From contig JAFIGU010000112.1 of assembly GCA_017849555.1 (NCBI GenBank), forward strand, positions 1 to 61,779: 61,779 nt of DNA, written 5' to 3'. Position 1 is the first letter of the stretch. Every line of letters starts with the position of its first letter. Origin of the DNA: Sphingomonas sp. (lineage in GTDB: Bacteria > Pseudomonadota > Alphaproteobacteria > Sphingomonadales > Sphingomonadaceae). Positions 54,159-61,779 of the stretch are shown in pieces. The position numbers and the translations under genes were made by a program. The notes below the pieces were generated by a model. It did no database searches. It was given only the letters and a program-made list of their open reading frames with translations, and was not told the origin of the DNA.

Positions 54159-54641
54159 GTGAAACTGCTCGCAACAATCTCTGCGGTTGCGCTCGCGCTG
54201 GGTGCTTCGGCCCCGGCCTTTGCGCAACATGTCGCGCCGGCCGGCGTCGCGTTCGTCGCCTCCGGCCCGGCGTCGCTGAACGGCGCGCCTTGTACGCTGA
54301 CGCTCAACGCCAATACCAATGCCGGCGGAACCGGCGGGACGATCACCGGCGGCAGCAATACCGGTGCCGGCATCTGCCCGCTGATCACGATCGACAGCGG
54401 CGCGGTCTATACGATGAAGACCTATAACCCGGCGGGCAACGGCAGCGGGACTGCGGAGCTGACCGGCCTCGTCGTCCGCGTCGGCGGCGTCGTTACCTGC
54501 ACGCAGAGCGCGCCGATCACCGTTACGATCACCAACCGCGCCACGCCGCCGGGCGGGGCGACGCTGGCGGTGAGCGGCGCGATCGGCGCGTGCAACGTCG
54601 CGGCGAATCTGACGAGCGCGACCGTCCATGTGACGTCCTGA
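54159..54641 (+). CDS. small secreted Cys-containing protein of unknown function
   Basis: 160 residues, not recognised. A classic signal peptide (MKLLATISAVALALGASAPAFAQ) is followed by a Gly/Thr/Asn/Ala-rich, poorly charged mature part made of short beta-like stretches: GVAFVASGPASLNGAPCTLTL, GGTITGGSNTGAGICPLI, LVVRVGGVVTCTQSAPITVTIT and AIGACNVAANLTSATVHV. Four Cys residues could form two disulfides. Composition is that of surface-exposed or fibre-like proteins. GTG at 54159 is the start (an ATG five bases earlier hits a stop at once); AGGAG is at 54146-54150. It is followed by large hairpins and then a receptor-like gene on the same strand; a ligand-receptor or cargo-channel relation is conceivable. 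Confidence 0.65.
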   Translation: MKLLATISAVALALGASAPAFAQHVAPAGVAFVASGPASLNGAPCTLTLNANTNAGGTGGTITGGSNTGAGICPLITIDSGAVYTMKTYNPAGNGSGTAELTGLVVRVGGVVTCTQSAPITVTITNRATPPGGATLAVSGAIGACNVAANLTSATVHVTS

Positions 54642-54648
54642 TCGTAAC

Positions 54649-54715
54649 GCCGCCAGCCGGCGGCTTGGCGGATGCTCCGACCGGCGGTCTGCCGGTCGGA
54701 ACATCCGCTCCCGTC
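54649..54715 (+). terminator. Two tandem hairpins after the secreted-protein gene
   Basis: GCCGCC-AGCC-GGCGGC at 54649-54664, then a long hairpin whose arms are 54668-54685 and 54691-54708 (17 pairs, one mismatch, loop GGTCT). A T tract is weak until CTTTT about ten bases later. This may be a partial terminator that sets a high secreted-protein to receptor ratio. Confidence 0.6.
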
Positions 54716-54797
54716 CGGATCTTTTGCACCGCGTCGTGGCAGCGGCGCGGTGCTCAAGCCGTGAATCACGGCTCATCTCCGGAAGATCAGGGTAGGA

Positions 54798-57365
54798 TTG
54801 TCAGCCGGATATCGCAACGTGCGTGCGCTCAGGGCATTATTGACGCTGCCTTTGCTGGGTGTGCTCTGCCACCCGCGCGATGCTGGCGCCCGGATCGGCA
54901 CGGGCGCCGAGCTTCCGGTCGAAACGCCGGCGACCCGATCGGACGAGCCGCCTGATGTCGTCGTCACCGCGCGGCGGCGCGGCGAAGCGAAGGTCGGTGC
55001 GGAAACCGAATTCGACGAAAATCAGATCGGCGCGCGCGGCGCCGATAGTATCGAGGATCTGCTGACCCGCCTCGCGCCGGTGATCGGCAACGGCGGTGGC
55101 GATCCGGTCATCCTGATCAACGGTCATCCCGCGGGGTTCGATCGCTCGGTTCTCGCCTATCCGGCCGAAGCCCTGTCGCGGCTCGAGGTGCTGAAGCCGC
55201 AGGCGTCGGCGGTCTATGCCGCGCCGGCCGGCAAACGGGTGGTCAACCTTGTCCTCAAGCCGAAGTTTTCCAGCCTGACTATCGATACCGGGGTCAATTG
55301 GGCGACGGCCGGCGGCCAATATGGCGGCACTGTCGCGGTGGGGCGGGTGGCGATCGCGGGGGATACGCGCTGGAACGTCCAGGCGCGGTTCGGCCATGAC
55401 AGCGCCTTGTTCAAAAATGCCAGAAGGATATCGCGCCCTGCGGGCAGCTTCGACGGCGACGGTTATGTCGCCGGCGTCGACGGCGGCGAAATCGACCCAC
55501 GGCTTAGCGATGCCGCGGGAAAGATTGTCACCGTCGCGGCGATCCCCCCTCAGGCGCGATCGGGCACGCCCGCGATCGGCGATTTCGTCGGCACGGCGGG
55601 CCGGACGACTCCGCTCGATCCCAATGCCTTCGATACGCTGCAGCCGTCGCGCCGCACGATGGCGCTCGACGCCGGCGTTACCCGCCCGGTCGGCGATTTT
55701 TCCGTCACGCTGGGGATCAGCGCCAATAGCAGCAAGATGGAGGGGCTTCGCGGGCTTCCGATGGCCGCGTTCGTCATTCCGGCCGGCAGCCGCTGGTCGC
55801 CATTCGCCGACGATGTGCTGCTCACTCGCCCGCTCGACGGGGCGCGTGCGCTGCGCACCTTCAACGACGCGAAGTCGCTCAGCGGTTCGTTGACCGTGAC
55901 AGGGGCGGTGAGCGGGTGGCAGGCCACCGTCGCGCTGTCCTATCTGCGCAACTGGATGGACAATCTGCTTGAAAGCGGGGTCGACCTTGCGAAGATCGGG
56001 CAATTGATCGACGCACGCGATCCGCGGTTCAACCCCTACGGCCCGTGGGACAAGAGCCTGTTGCTCGCCACGCGCAGCCGATCGAGCGGCGACACGCTGA
56101 GCGCCCGGCTCAACCTCCAGAAGAATATCGTCGATCTGCCGGCCGGACCGCTCAGCTGGAGCCTCGCTGCCGACGCGAGCCAGGCGCGGACGCATGCGCG
56201 ACAGAGCGACAATAGCGGCAGCGCGATCACGCCCACCGACGTTTCGTTCAGGCAGGTCAACGGCCAGATGTCGCTTAACGCGCCGCTCTTGCGTCGCGGC
56301 GGTTCGACGCTGCCGCCGCTCGGCGATCTGAGCGTCAATATGTGGCTCGGCGGGCAGATGATGACGCGGACCAGTTCGCAAGCGCGCCTCGGCGGGGGGG
56401 TGAACTGGTCGCCGATACAGGCGGCCCAGTTCGGCGCGGTCTATGAATATGCCGGGACCGCGCCGTCGTTCGATCAGCTCGATGCGCCGCTGACGCGGAC
56501 GATCATGCGCGTCTTCGATTATGCGCGACAGGAGGTGGCGGAGCCGATCTGGGTCACCGGGGGGAATCCGGCGCTACAACGCGGCAGCCGACGCACGCTT
56601 ACCTTGTCGGCAATGGTCCAGCCGCTCGGGCAGCAGCTGCTGATGCTCAACGTCAATTATCGGCAGACGGTGGCGAAAGGCGGCAATGCCGGATTTCCCG
56701 AACTGTCGCCGGCGATCGAGGCGGCGTTTCCCGAGAGGGTGACGCGCGATGCGGCGGGGCGGCTGGTCGCGGTCGATGCGCGTGCGATCAATATCGCGCA
56801 CGATACCGATTCCAGCCTTTTCTCGAGCATCGTCGTGCGTTTTTCGGGCGGCGGTCACCGCCCCGCGGGCCAGGCCGCCGCGGCCGCCGCCAATCCGTTG
56901 CAATTCACCGTCTCGCTCAATCACAATTGGCATTTGAAAAGCGAGATGCTGATCCGCCCGGGCATCCCCGTCATCGACCGGCTGGGCGGCGGCACCGGCG
57001 CGTCCCGCCACGAGGTGAACGTACAATTCTCGGCCGGGCTACGCGGGGCCGGCGCAGATTTCGGGGTGGCGTGGAGCAGCCCGACACGAATCAACCAAGG
57101 CGTGGACGATACGAACGGCGCCTATCGCGTGACCCCGCCGATCGTGGTGAGCGTCTCCGCCTTCATCGATCCCGATGCGCTTTTTCCGGGTCTCAAGGAC
57201 AATGCGCTCGCCAAAAGCGTGAAGGTCTCGCTGAGCGTGTCGAACCTGCTCAACAGCTATCGCCGCGTCCGATCGGCCGACGGCGGGCCGCTGCCGGGGT
57301 TTAGCCGCGACGAGGTCGATCCGCTCGGCCGAGTCATGCAGGTGACGGTGCGCAAGCGGTTCTGA
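54798..57365 (+). CDS. atypical TonB-dependent receptor-like outer-membrane protein
   Basis: 855-residue outer-membrane protein. TTG at 54798 is the listed start (AGGA directly before it); GTG at 54819 is an alternative that leads straight into the signal peptide (ALRALLTLPLLGVL). After it come a TonB box-like PDVVVTARRRGEA, a short plug (GADSIEDLLTRLAPVIGNGGGDPVILINGHPAG, LSRLEVLKPQASAVYAAPAGKRVVNLVLK) that lacks the usual RG-x-GPQ-TLYG signature, and a long barrel ending MQVTVRKRF. So it is a divergent branch. It lies 156 bases after a small secreted protein gene and has no sigma/FecR partner. The ligand is unknown. Confidence 0.75.
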   Translation: MSAGYRNVRALRALLTLPLLGVLCHPRDAGARIGTGAELPVETPATRSDEPPDVVVTARRRGEAKVGAETEFDENQIGARGADSIEDLLTRLAPVIGNGGGDPVILINGHPAGFDRSVLAYPAEALSRLEVLKPQASAVYAAPAGKRVVNLVLKPKFSSLTIDTGVNWATAGGQYGGTVAVGRVAIAGDTRWNVQARFGHDSALFKNARRISRPAGSFDGDGYVAGVDGGEIDPRLSDAAGKIVTVAAIPPQARSGTPAIGDFVGTAGRTTPLDPNAFDTLQPSRRTMALDAGVTRPVGDFSVTLGISANSSKMEGLRGLPMAAFVIPAGSRWSPFADDVLLTRPLDGARALRTFNDAKSLSGSLTVTGAVSGWQATVALSYLRNWMDNLLESGVDLAKIGQLIDARDPRFNPYGPWDKSLLLATRSRSSGDTLSARLNLQKNIVDLPAGPLSWSLAADASQARTHARQSDNSGSAITPTDVSFRQVNGQMSLNAPLLRRGGSTLPPLGDLSVNMWLGGQMMTRTSSQARLGGGVNWSPIQAAQFGAVYEYAGTAPSFDQLDAPLTRTIMRVFDYARQEVAEPIWVTGGNPALQRGSRRTLTLSAMVQPLGQQLLMLNVNYRQTVAKGGNAGFPELSPAIEAAFPERVTRDAAGRLVAVDARAINIAHDTDSSLFSSIVVRFSGGGHRPAGQAAAAAANPLQFTVSLNHNWHLKSEMLIRPGIPVIDRLGGGTGASRHEVNVQFSAGLRGAGADFGVAWSSPTRINQGVDDTNGAYRVTPPIVVSVSAFIDPDALFPGLKDNALAKSVKVSLSVSNLLNSYRRVRSADGGPLPGFSRDEVDPLGRVMQVTVRKRF

Positions 57366-57518
57366 CTTGGCGCTCGCGGCGATTCATAAGCTATAGAAAC
57401 AGAAGGATTAATTCTAAAGCAAGCGGACGGAATCGACCAAATCCGATCTTGGGCGTTGTTAGCCCGGCCCGCCGCCCGATTGGGCTGCTGGCAGCGGCAT
57501 CGCGCGAAAGGAGAGCGG

Positions 57519-58769
57519 ATGAGTCTGGCGGATCGTCTCAAATGGATTGGCCCCGGCTTGGTCACCGGCGCCGCTGACGATGATCCGAGCGGTATCGCCA
57601 CTTATTCGCAGGCCGGCGCGCAATTCGGCACCGGGCTGATGTGGACGATGACGCTCGCTTATCCGCTGATGGTGGCGGTGCAGCTGGCGAGCGCGCGCGT
57701 CGGGCGGGTCACCGGCGACGGGCTGGCGCGCAGCCTCAAGGAGGTGATGCCGCGCTGGTTGGTGATCGCGCTCGTCGCATTGCTGTTCGTCGCCAATACG
57801 ATCAACATCGGCGCCGATCTCGCCGCAATGGGCGAAGCCTCCGCGCTCGTGGTCGGCGGCGGCAAACACGCCTTTACCGTGGGGCTCGCGCTGCTGTCGC
57901 TGCTGCTCCAGCTCTACGTGCCGTATCACCGTTATTCGCATTATCTGAAATGGCTTACCCTCGTGCTGCTTGCTTATGTCGCGCTGCTGCTGGTGGTGAA
58001 GGTCGATTGGGCGGCGGCGGTGCGCGGGCTGGTCGTTCCGACGATCGCGGGGCACGGCGCGCTGATTGCGATCGTCGCGATCTTCGGCACCACGATCAGC
58101 CCCTATCTCTTCTTCTGGCAGGCGGCGCAGGAAGTGGAGGAGCTGGAGCAGGACGAGGAGCGCGAGCCGCTGACCGAGGAAGCGTCGCAGGCGCGCGATG
58201 CGCTCAAGCGGATCCGCTGGGACACGATCGTGGGGATGGCGGTGTCGAATATCGTCGCGCTCGCGATCATCCTCGGCACCGCGACGACATTGCATGCCGC
58301 GGGCAAGACCGACATCCAGAGCGCGGCGGATGCGGCACAGGCGCTCAAGCCGCTCGCCGGCAGCCTCGCCTTCGTCACGTTCAGCCTGGGGATCGTCGGC
58401 ACCGGGCTGCTCGCCGTCCCGGTGCTCGCCGGATCGTCGGGCTATGCGGTGTGCGAGGTCGGCGGGTGGCGCGCGAGCCTCGAGCGCAAGCCGAGCCGCG
58501 CGATCGCTTTCTATTCGGTGATCACGCTCGGCATGTTGCTCGGCGTCGCGATCGACTGGTCGCCGATCAGCCCGATGAAGGCGCTGTTCTGGAGCGCGGT
58601 GATCAATGGCGTCGCGGCGGTGCCGATCCTCGTCGGGCTGATGCTGGTGGTTTCGGAGCGGCGCATCATGGGGCATTTCACGGCCCCGCGTTCGCTCAAA
58701 TTCTTCGGCTGGCTGGCGACGGCGGTGATGGGGGTCGCGGCGATCGCGATGATCGCGATGCCGGGGTGA
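57519..58769 (+). CDS. NRAMP-family metal transporter homologue with altered metal site
   Basis: Eleven-helix LeuT-fold transporter of the NRAMP superfamily, 416 residues. The first helix motif is GPGLVTGAADDDPSGIATYSQAG (residues ~11-33), keeping Asp-Pro but with Ser-Gly in place of Gly-Asn. The sixth helix reads AIFGTTISPYLFFWQAAQEVEE, without the MPHN methionine that gives classical NRAMPs their preference for Mn/Fe. Substrate may therefore differ (e.g. Mg or another ion); this is inference. A charged loop EQDEEREPLTEEASQARDALKR follows. ATG at 57519 has AAGGAGAG. The DUF421 gene follows four bases after its stop. I found no riboswitch in the 150-base leader. Confidence 0.83.
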   Translation: MSLADRLKWIGPGLVTGAADDDPSGIATYSQAGAQFGTGLMWTMTLAYPLMVAVQLASARVGRVTGDGLARSLKEVMPRWLVIALVALLFVANTINIGADLAAMGEASALVVGGGKHAFTVGLALLSLLLQLYVPYHRYSHYLKWLTLVLLAYVALLLVVKVDWAAAVRGLVVPTIAGHGALIAIVAIFGTTISPYLFFWQAAQEVEELEQDEEREPLTEEASQARDALKRIRWDTIVGMAVSNIVALAIILGTATTLHAAGKTDIQSAADAAQALKPLAGSLAFVTFSLGIVGTGLLAVPVLAGSSGYAVCEVGGWRASLERKPSRAIAFYSVITLGMLLGVAIDWSPISPMKALFWSAVINGVAAVPILVGLMLVVSERRIMGHFTAPRSLKFFGWLATAVMGVAAIAMIAMPG

Positions 58770-58773
58770 TCGG

Positions 58774-59283
58774 ATGACCTGGCTGCATCATATCATCGGT
58801 CCCGACGACGGATCGGCGACGATCGCGCAATTCTGCGCGCGCGCGGTGATCCTGTTTCTCTACGGCATATTGTGCATCCGCATCGCGGGGCGGCGCACCT
58901 TCTCGAACCTCAGCGCGCTCGACCTGATCGTCGCGCTCGTCGTGGGATCGAACATCAGCCGCGCGATGACCGGCAAGGCCCCCTTCGAGGGAACGCTCGC
59001 GGCGACGCTCGTGCTGGTCATCCTCCACCGGCTGGTGGCGCTGGCGACGGTACGGTCGAACTGGTTGGCGCTGTTCGTCAAGGGGCGCCCGGCGGTGCTG
59101 GTCCGCGACGGCGAGATCGACGGCAAGACCATGTTGCGGCACGGCATCAGCAAGGAGGATCTGATCGAAGGGATGCGGATGGAACAGGTCGCGCATCTCA
59201 ACGAGGTCGCGCTCGCCACGATGGAGCGCGGCGGGAAGATCAGCATCATCCGCAAAACGCATCCGACCCGCCCGCCGGCGTAG
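58774..59283 (+). CDS. DUF421 (YetF-like) membrane protein
   Basis: 169 residues: three N-terminal membrane helices (AVILFLYGILCIRIAGRRTFSNLSALDLIVALVVGSNISRAMTG region, ~22-90) and a C-terminal soluble domain (FVKGRPAVLVRDGEIDGKTMLRHGISKEDLIEGMRMEQVAHLNEV..GKISIIRK). The GRRTFSNLSALDLIVALVVGS string is the DUF421 signature. Members are linked to spore or stress physiology in Bacillus, without a settled function. It is co-transcribed with the NRAMP-like gene, which suggests a role in ion homeostasis. Confidence 0.85.
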   Translation: MTWLHHIIGPDDGSATIAQFCARAVILFLYGILCIRIAGRRTFSNLSALDLIVALVVGSNISRAMTGKAPFEGTLAATLVLVILHRLVALATVRSNWLALFVKGRPAVLVRDGEIDGKTMLRHGISKEDLIEGMRMEQVAHLNEVALATMERGGKISIIRKTHPTRPPA

Positions 59284-59307
59284 CGCCGGGGGCCGGACGG
59301 GGTGTGG

Positions 59308-59904
59308 CTAGTCCACCAGGCCGGCGGCGCGCGCCGCGGTGCGCAGATCCTCGCGGAAACGGGCCTCTTCGTCGTCGCGCTGGTCGCGCAGCCGCAGCAG
59401 ATAGCTCGGGTGGATCGTCGGCAGCAACGTCCGCTCCTCCCATGAGAGTAGCGTGCCGCGATCGGATTTGAGCGAGGCGCCGTCGCGCGCGCGCAGCGCG
59501 GTGCGGCCGAGCGCCACCACCACCGTCGGATGCACCAGCCGCACCTCTTCCTTCAGCCACCAGCGATAGCGCGCGATATCGCCCGCATTGGGCGTCTGGT
59601 GGAGCCGGCGCTTGCCGCGCAACGTGAATTTGAAGCGTTTGACCGCATTGGTGACGAAGGTGGTCGCGCGATCGACGCCGATCCCCGCCAGGCACTGATC
59701 GAGCAGGCGCCCGGCGGGGCCGACGAACGGGCGCCCGCTGAGGTCCTCCTGATTGCCGGGCTGTTCGCCGATCAGCATCAGCGGGGCACCGACCTTTCCC
59801 TCGCCGCGAACGAAGACCGCGCTGAAACCCGGCGCGCGCAACGCTTCATCGGCTTCCTCGCTGCGATAGAGCGCGGGCAGCGAGGCGAAATGTCGCTCGG
59901 TCAT
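59308..59904 (-). CDS. udgX: UdgX-like uracil-DNA binding protein lacking Fe-S cysteines
   Basis: Uracil-DNA glycosylase superfamily, 198 residues. Motif 1 LMLIGEQPGNQEDLSGRPFVGPAGRLLD (~43-69), VTNAVKRFKF, the UdgX-specific loop GKRRLHQTPN with His102 (the residue that bonds covalently to the abasic sugar in UdgX), and motif 3 TIHPSYLLR are all present. However, UdgX and family 4 enzymes carry four cysteines for a 4Fe-4S cluster; here the only Cys is C71. The N-terminal CxxC is replaced (LPALYRSEEAD) and the later Cys by DIARYRWW. So it is a UdgX-like protein without a cluster. ATG 59904 is preferred to GTG 59916. Confidence 0.85.
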   Translation of the reverse strand: MTERHFASLPALYRSEEADEALRAPGFSAVFVRGEGKVGAPLMLIGEQPGNQEDLSGRPFVGPAGRLLDQCLAGIGVDRATTFVTNAVKRFKFTLRGKRRLHQTPNAGDIARYRWWLKEEVRLVHPTVVVALGRTALRARDGASLKSDRGTLLSWEERTLLPTIHPSYLLRLRDQRDDEEARFREDLRTAARAAGLVD

Positions 59905-59980
59905 GCCAAGGTCCACGGGCGTTGAACGATAGGCTTGCGGAAAAAACGCATTGATCCGGCGGAAGGGTCCCGCGCGAAAC

Positions 59981-60007
59981 GCGGCGGGGTCGGTTCGACC
60001 CCGCCGC
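59981..60007 (-). terminator. Rho-independent terminator after the hemerythrin-domain gene
   Basis: A perfect 11-bp GC stem (GCGGCGGGGTC at 59981-59991 with GACCCCGCCGC at 59997-60007) and a GGTTC loop. On the minus strand it is followed by GTTTCGC. It lies 49 bases after the stop codon at 60056. Confidence 0.65.
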
Positions 60008-60055
60008 GCTCTTCACCGACGCGGCGATCGCGGTGTGCACCGCCGCTCGATCGGC

Positions 60056-61390
60056 TCAGCGATTCTCCCAGCCGCGCCGCGCCGCTTCCGAATGGCCGCG
60101 CGAGTCGCCGAACCAGCCGCCGTGCCCGCGCGAGCCGCGGCGATCGTCGTCGTCGTCGCGATAGCGCGCGCTCGAACGGCCGGAATAGCGATCGTCGTCA
60201 TCGTTGTCGCGATAACGCCCGCGGCCTTCGCGTTCGTCCCAGCCGCGCCGCGACGCTTCGGAATGGCCTTCGGGATCGCCGAACCAACCGCCGTGGCCGC
60301 GCCCGCGGCCATCGTCGTCGTCACGATAGCGTGCGCCGCCGCCCGAGCGCGACGAACTGGCATAGCGCCGGTCGTCATCGTCGCGTCCCCGGCCTTCGCG
60401 TTCGTCCCAGCCGCGCCGCGCCGCCTCGGCATGGCCGCGCGAGTCGCCGAACCAGCCGCCGTGACCGCCGCCGCGGCGATCGTCGTCGTCGTCGCGATAG
60501 CGTCCGCCGCCACCGCTCGCGCGATAGCCGCCGCTCCGGCCATCGCCGCCGCGTGACGAGGTGAAGCGGCCTTCCTCGTCGCGATCGCGATCATTGCCGC
60601 GCGATCCGCCGCCGCCTCGCGATCCGCCGCGATCGTCGTCGCTGGTGAAGCGGCCATATTGGTCGCGCTCCTGATAGCGGGCGTTGCTCCCGCGCCGATC
60701 GTCGTCGTCATCGGCATAACGGCTCGAGGATCGGCTATATTCACGCTGTGGCATAGTCTGCTCCTTGTAGGTTTTCCCCACCGACGGCATGTCGGGCGGA
60801 TATCGCTCGGCCTGCTGACGGAACTCCTCCCGACGCGCCTCGATCTCTTCGCCGAGTGTTTCGGTATCGACGCCTGCGGCGACCGCGGCGGCGAGAATGC
60901 CGTCCTTGGGTCGCTCCTCTTCGGCGACGTGGTGGCGGATATATTCGCCGAGCACCGTCACCTTGGCGTCGTAATAAGGGTCGCTGGGCGATGCGCCGCG
61001 CAGCTCCTCGATCAATTGTTTGGCGCCGTCATGCTCGACCTGCGCCTCGTCGAGCTCGTCGTCATTGATCCGCTCGCGGCAGGCGGGATAGAAGATCCGC
61101 TCCTCGAGCAGCGAATGCGTCAGAAACTCGGAAATGATCTGGGCGACCAGGCGCTTTTTCTCGTTGGCATTGCGTGCCTTGTCGAATTTGTCGAACAACG
61201 CCTCGACCTTGCGATGATCCTGCTTGAGCAGTTCGACCGCATCGGTCTTGGTGCCGGCCTTGCCCTGTTTCGCCGCCGCCTGCGGGGCCGTCTGCGCGGC
61301 GCGGCCTTTCGCCTTATCCTCTCCGGTCGTCTTGCCGCCTTGATTCTCCGGCGGGGTCTCGTCGCCGCCTTTGGCGGTTTCATCGGCCAT
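60056..61390 (-). CDS. hemerythrin-domain protein with repetitive Arg/Asp/Gly-rich tail
   Basis: 444 residues in two very different halves. Residues ~1-45 are a Lys/Gln/Thr-rich linker. Residues ~48-190 form a hemerythrin-like (HHE) four-helix bundle: LLKQDHRKVEALFDKF, LEERIFYPACRERI, VEHDGAKQLIEEL and YIRHHVAEEERPKDGIL supply the His and Glu ligands of a di-iron site, used for oxygen, NO or stress sensing in the family. Residues ~213-444 are low complexity, rich in Arg, Asp and Gly, with three copies of GGWFGDSRGHAEAARRGW-type units. ATG at 61390 has GGAG nine bases upstream. An internal ATG (60754) has an ideal AAGGAG, so the tail may also be made separately. Confidence 0.8.
   Translation of the reverse strand: MADETAKGGDETPPENQGGKTTGEDKAKGRAAQTAPQAAAKQGKAGTKTDAVELLKQDHRKVEALFDKFDKARNANEKKRLVAQIISEFLTHSLLEERIFYPACRERINDDELDEAQVEHDGAKQLIEELRGASPSDPYYDAKVTVLGEYIRHHVAEEERPKDGILAAAVAAGVDTETLGEEIEARREEFRQQAERYPPDMPSVGKTYKEQTMPQREYSRSSSRYADDDDDRRGSNARYQERDQYGRFTSDDDRGGSRGGGGSRGNDRDRDEEGRFTSSRGGDGRSGGYRASGGGGRYRDDDDDRRGGGHGGWFGDSRGHAEAARRGWDEREGRGRDDDDRRYASSSRSGGGARYRDDDDGRGRGHGGWFGDPEGHSEASRRGWDEREGRGRYRDNDDDDRYSGRSSARYRDDDDDRRGSRGHGGWFGDSRGHSEAARRGWENR
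60068..60460 (-). repeat. Three coding repeats of a GGWFGDxxGHxEAxRRGW unit
   Basis: 54-base units at 60407-60460, 60239-60292 and 60068-60121, spaced 168 and 171 bases, in the C-terminal part of the hemerythrin-domain gene. The intervening Arg/Asp/Gly spacers are similar to one another too, so the region probably grew by tandem duplication. The unit is reminiscent of KGG-type stress-protein repeats. Confidence 0.75.
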
Positions 61391-61779
61391 TATCGTTCTC
61401 CATCGCATTCCGAAAAGCGTGGCCACGCGGTCACGCCTTCTAAAATGAGATGAACGGGGGTGTGTTCCGCCACTATTCTTCGATGCGACGCTGTTATTCC
61501 GTAATAACTAATCTCGTATAGCGATTTCGAACATTTGGAAGTTGTGAGCATATGATCGTAGTAACTTGATATATTAACATCGAGGATAATATCGCGTCAC
61601 TCAAATCATGATGTGACGATTCATCTGTCGATATTTCTCTCATTACTTCCCCGGCACGAGGTGGGGGCGGATCGTGCGGGGGTGCACCGCCGGGCGTGAA
61701 AAGCGAACCCTTCGTCGGTTTCGCCGGCGGGTTGCGACGAACCGATGCGGCGCAAGCTGCGCGCTGCCCGTTGTCGCGC
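61391..61779. other. Intergenic region at right edge, AT-rich core
   Basis: About 390 bases without a firm gene. The part 61490-61640 is markedly AT-rich, and contains the promoter region of the hemerythrin-domain gene (minus). A 49-codon frame on the minus strand (61643-61494, starting MREISTDESS) is open here with GGGGAAG ahead of its ATG, but I do not claim it as a gene. The last 130 bases are GC-rich again and hold no recognisable start. Confidence 0.4.

Noticed and set aside
57366..57518. Metal riboswitch (yybP-ykoY or M-box) before the NRAMP-like gene
   Set aside because: Only a short GGGC..GCCC hairpin is visible. None of the conserved riboswitch cores could be found.
60056..60754. 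Separate gene for the repetitive tail as primary annotation
   Set aside because: The frame is continuous with the hemerythrin domain with no stop, so I kept one gene and listed the internal start as a finding.

Overview
The window reads as one piece of a GC-rich alphaproteobacterial chromosome, most likely Sphingomonas or a close relative in the Sphingomonadaceae. Four things point there: very high GC with C/G-ending codons, many TonB-dependent outer-membrane receptors, three FecI-type sigma / FecR / receptor cassettes, and an oxidative (non-phosphorylative) L-arabinose locus. I saw no rRNA, tRNA, CRISPR array, insertion sequence or prophage. Species assignment is inference; I had no database.

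Layout. 1-1.7 kb: end of an RND-efflux outer-membrane lipoprotein gene and a divergent AraC regulator. 1.8-5.9 kb (minus): cassette 1 (sigma, FecR, STN-containing receptor). 6.1-15.7 kb: housekeeping and stress genes (beta-barrel protein, BA14K-like and DUF805 proteins, AlkB, an M19-like amidohydrolase with altered metal ligands, an Hsp70-like ATPase, PPK2 with a terminator-like hairpin in its leader, ZntB/CorA, PiT). 15.9-19.8 kb (plus): cassette 2, a paralogue of cassette 1. 19.8-24.4 kb: a three-gene operon joining a capsule-type PCP protein and a Wza-type outer-membrane lipoprotein to an OpgH-like glucosyltransferase; this is my best candidate for an undescribed system. 24.4-30.4 kb: serine hydrolase, MarR, XRE, MFS, SDR, AraC and a TonB-C-like protein.

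30.5-47.0 kb: an apparently complete arabinan/L-arabinose utilisation locus. A TIGR01782-type receptor would take up oligosaccharides. Two GH43 enzymes and a GH51 enzyme release L-arabinose, an FucP/GluP-type MFS permease imports it and GalM interconverts anomers. L-arabinose 1-dehydrogenase, an SMP-30 lactonase, an IlvD/Edd dehydratase, an FAH-fold 'AraD1' protein and an aldehyde dehydrogenase then lead to 2-oxoglutarate. A GntR/FCD regulator sits in the middle. An identical GntR-type operator core occurs upstream of the receptor and in the permease/galM divergent promoter. Palindromic REP-like repeats are scattered through this region.

47.1-61.8 kb: two enoyl-CoA hydratase genes; cassette 3, whose sigma and receptor genes share a bipartite promoter; an AT-rich regulatory stretch; a small secreted protein next to an atypical receptor (second candidate system); an NRAMP-like/DUF421 pair; a UdgX-like protein lacking the expected Fe-S cysteines; and a hemerythrin-domain protein with a repetitive tail and a strong internal start site.
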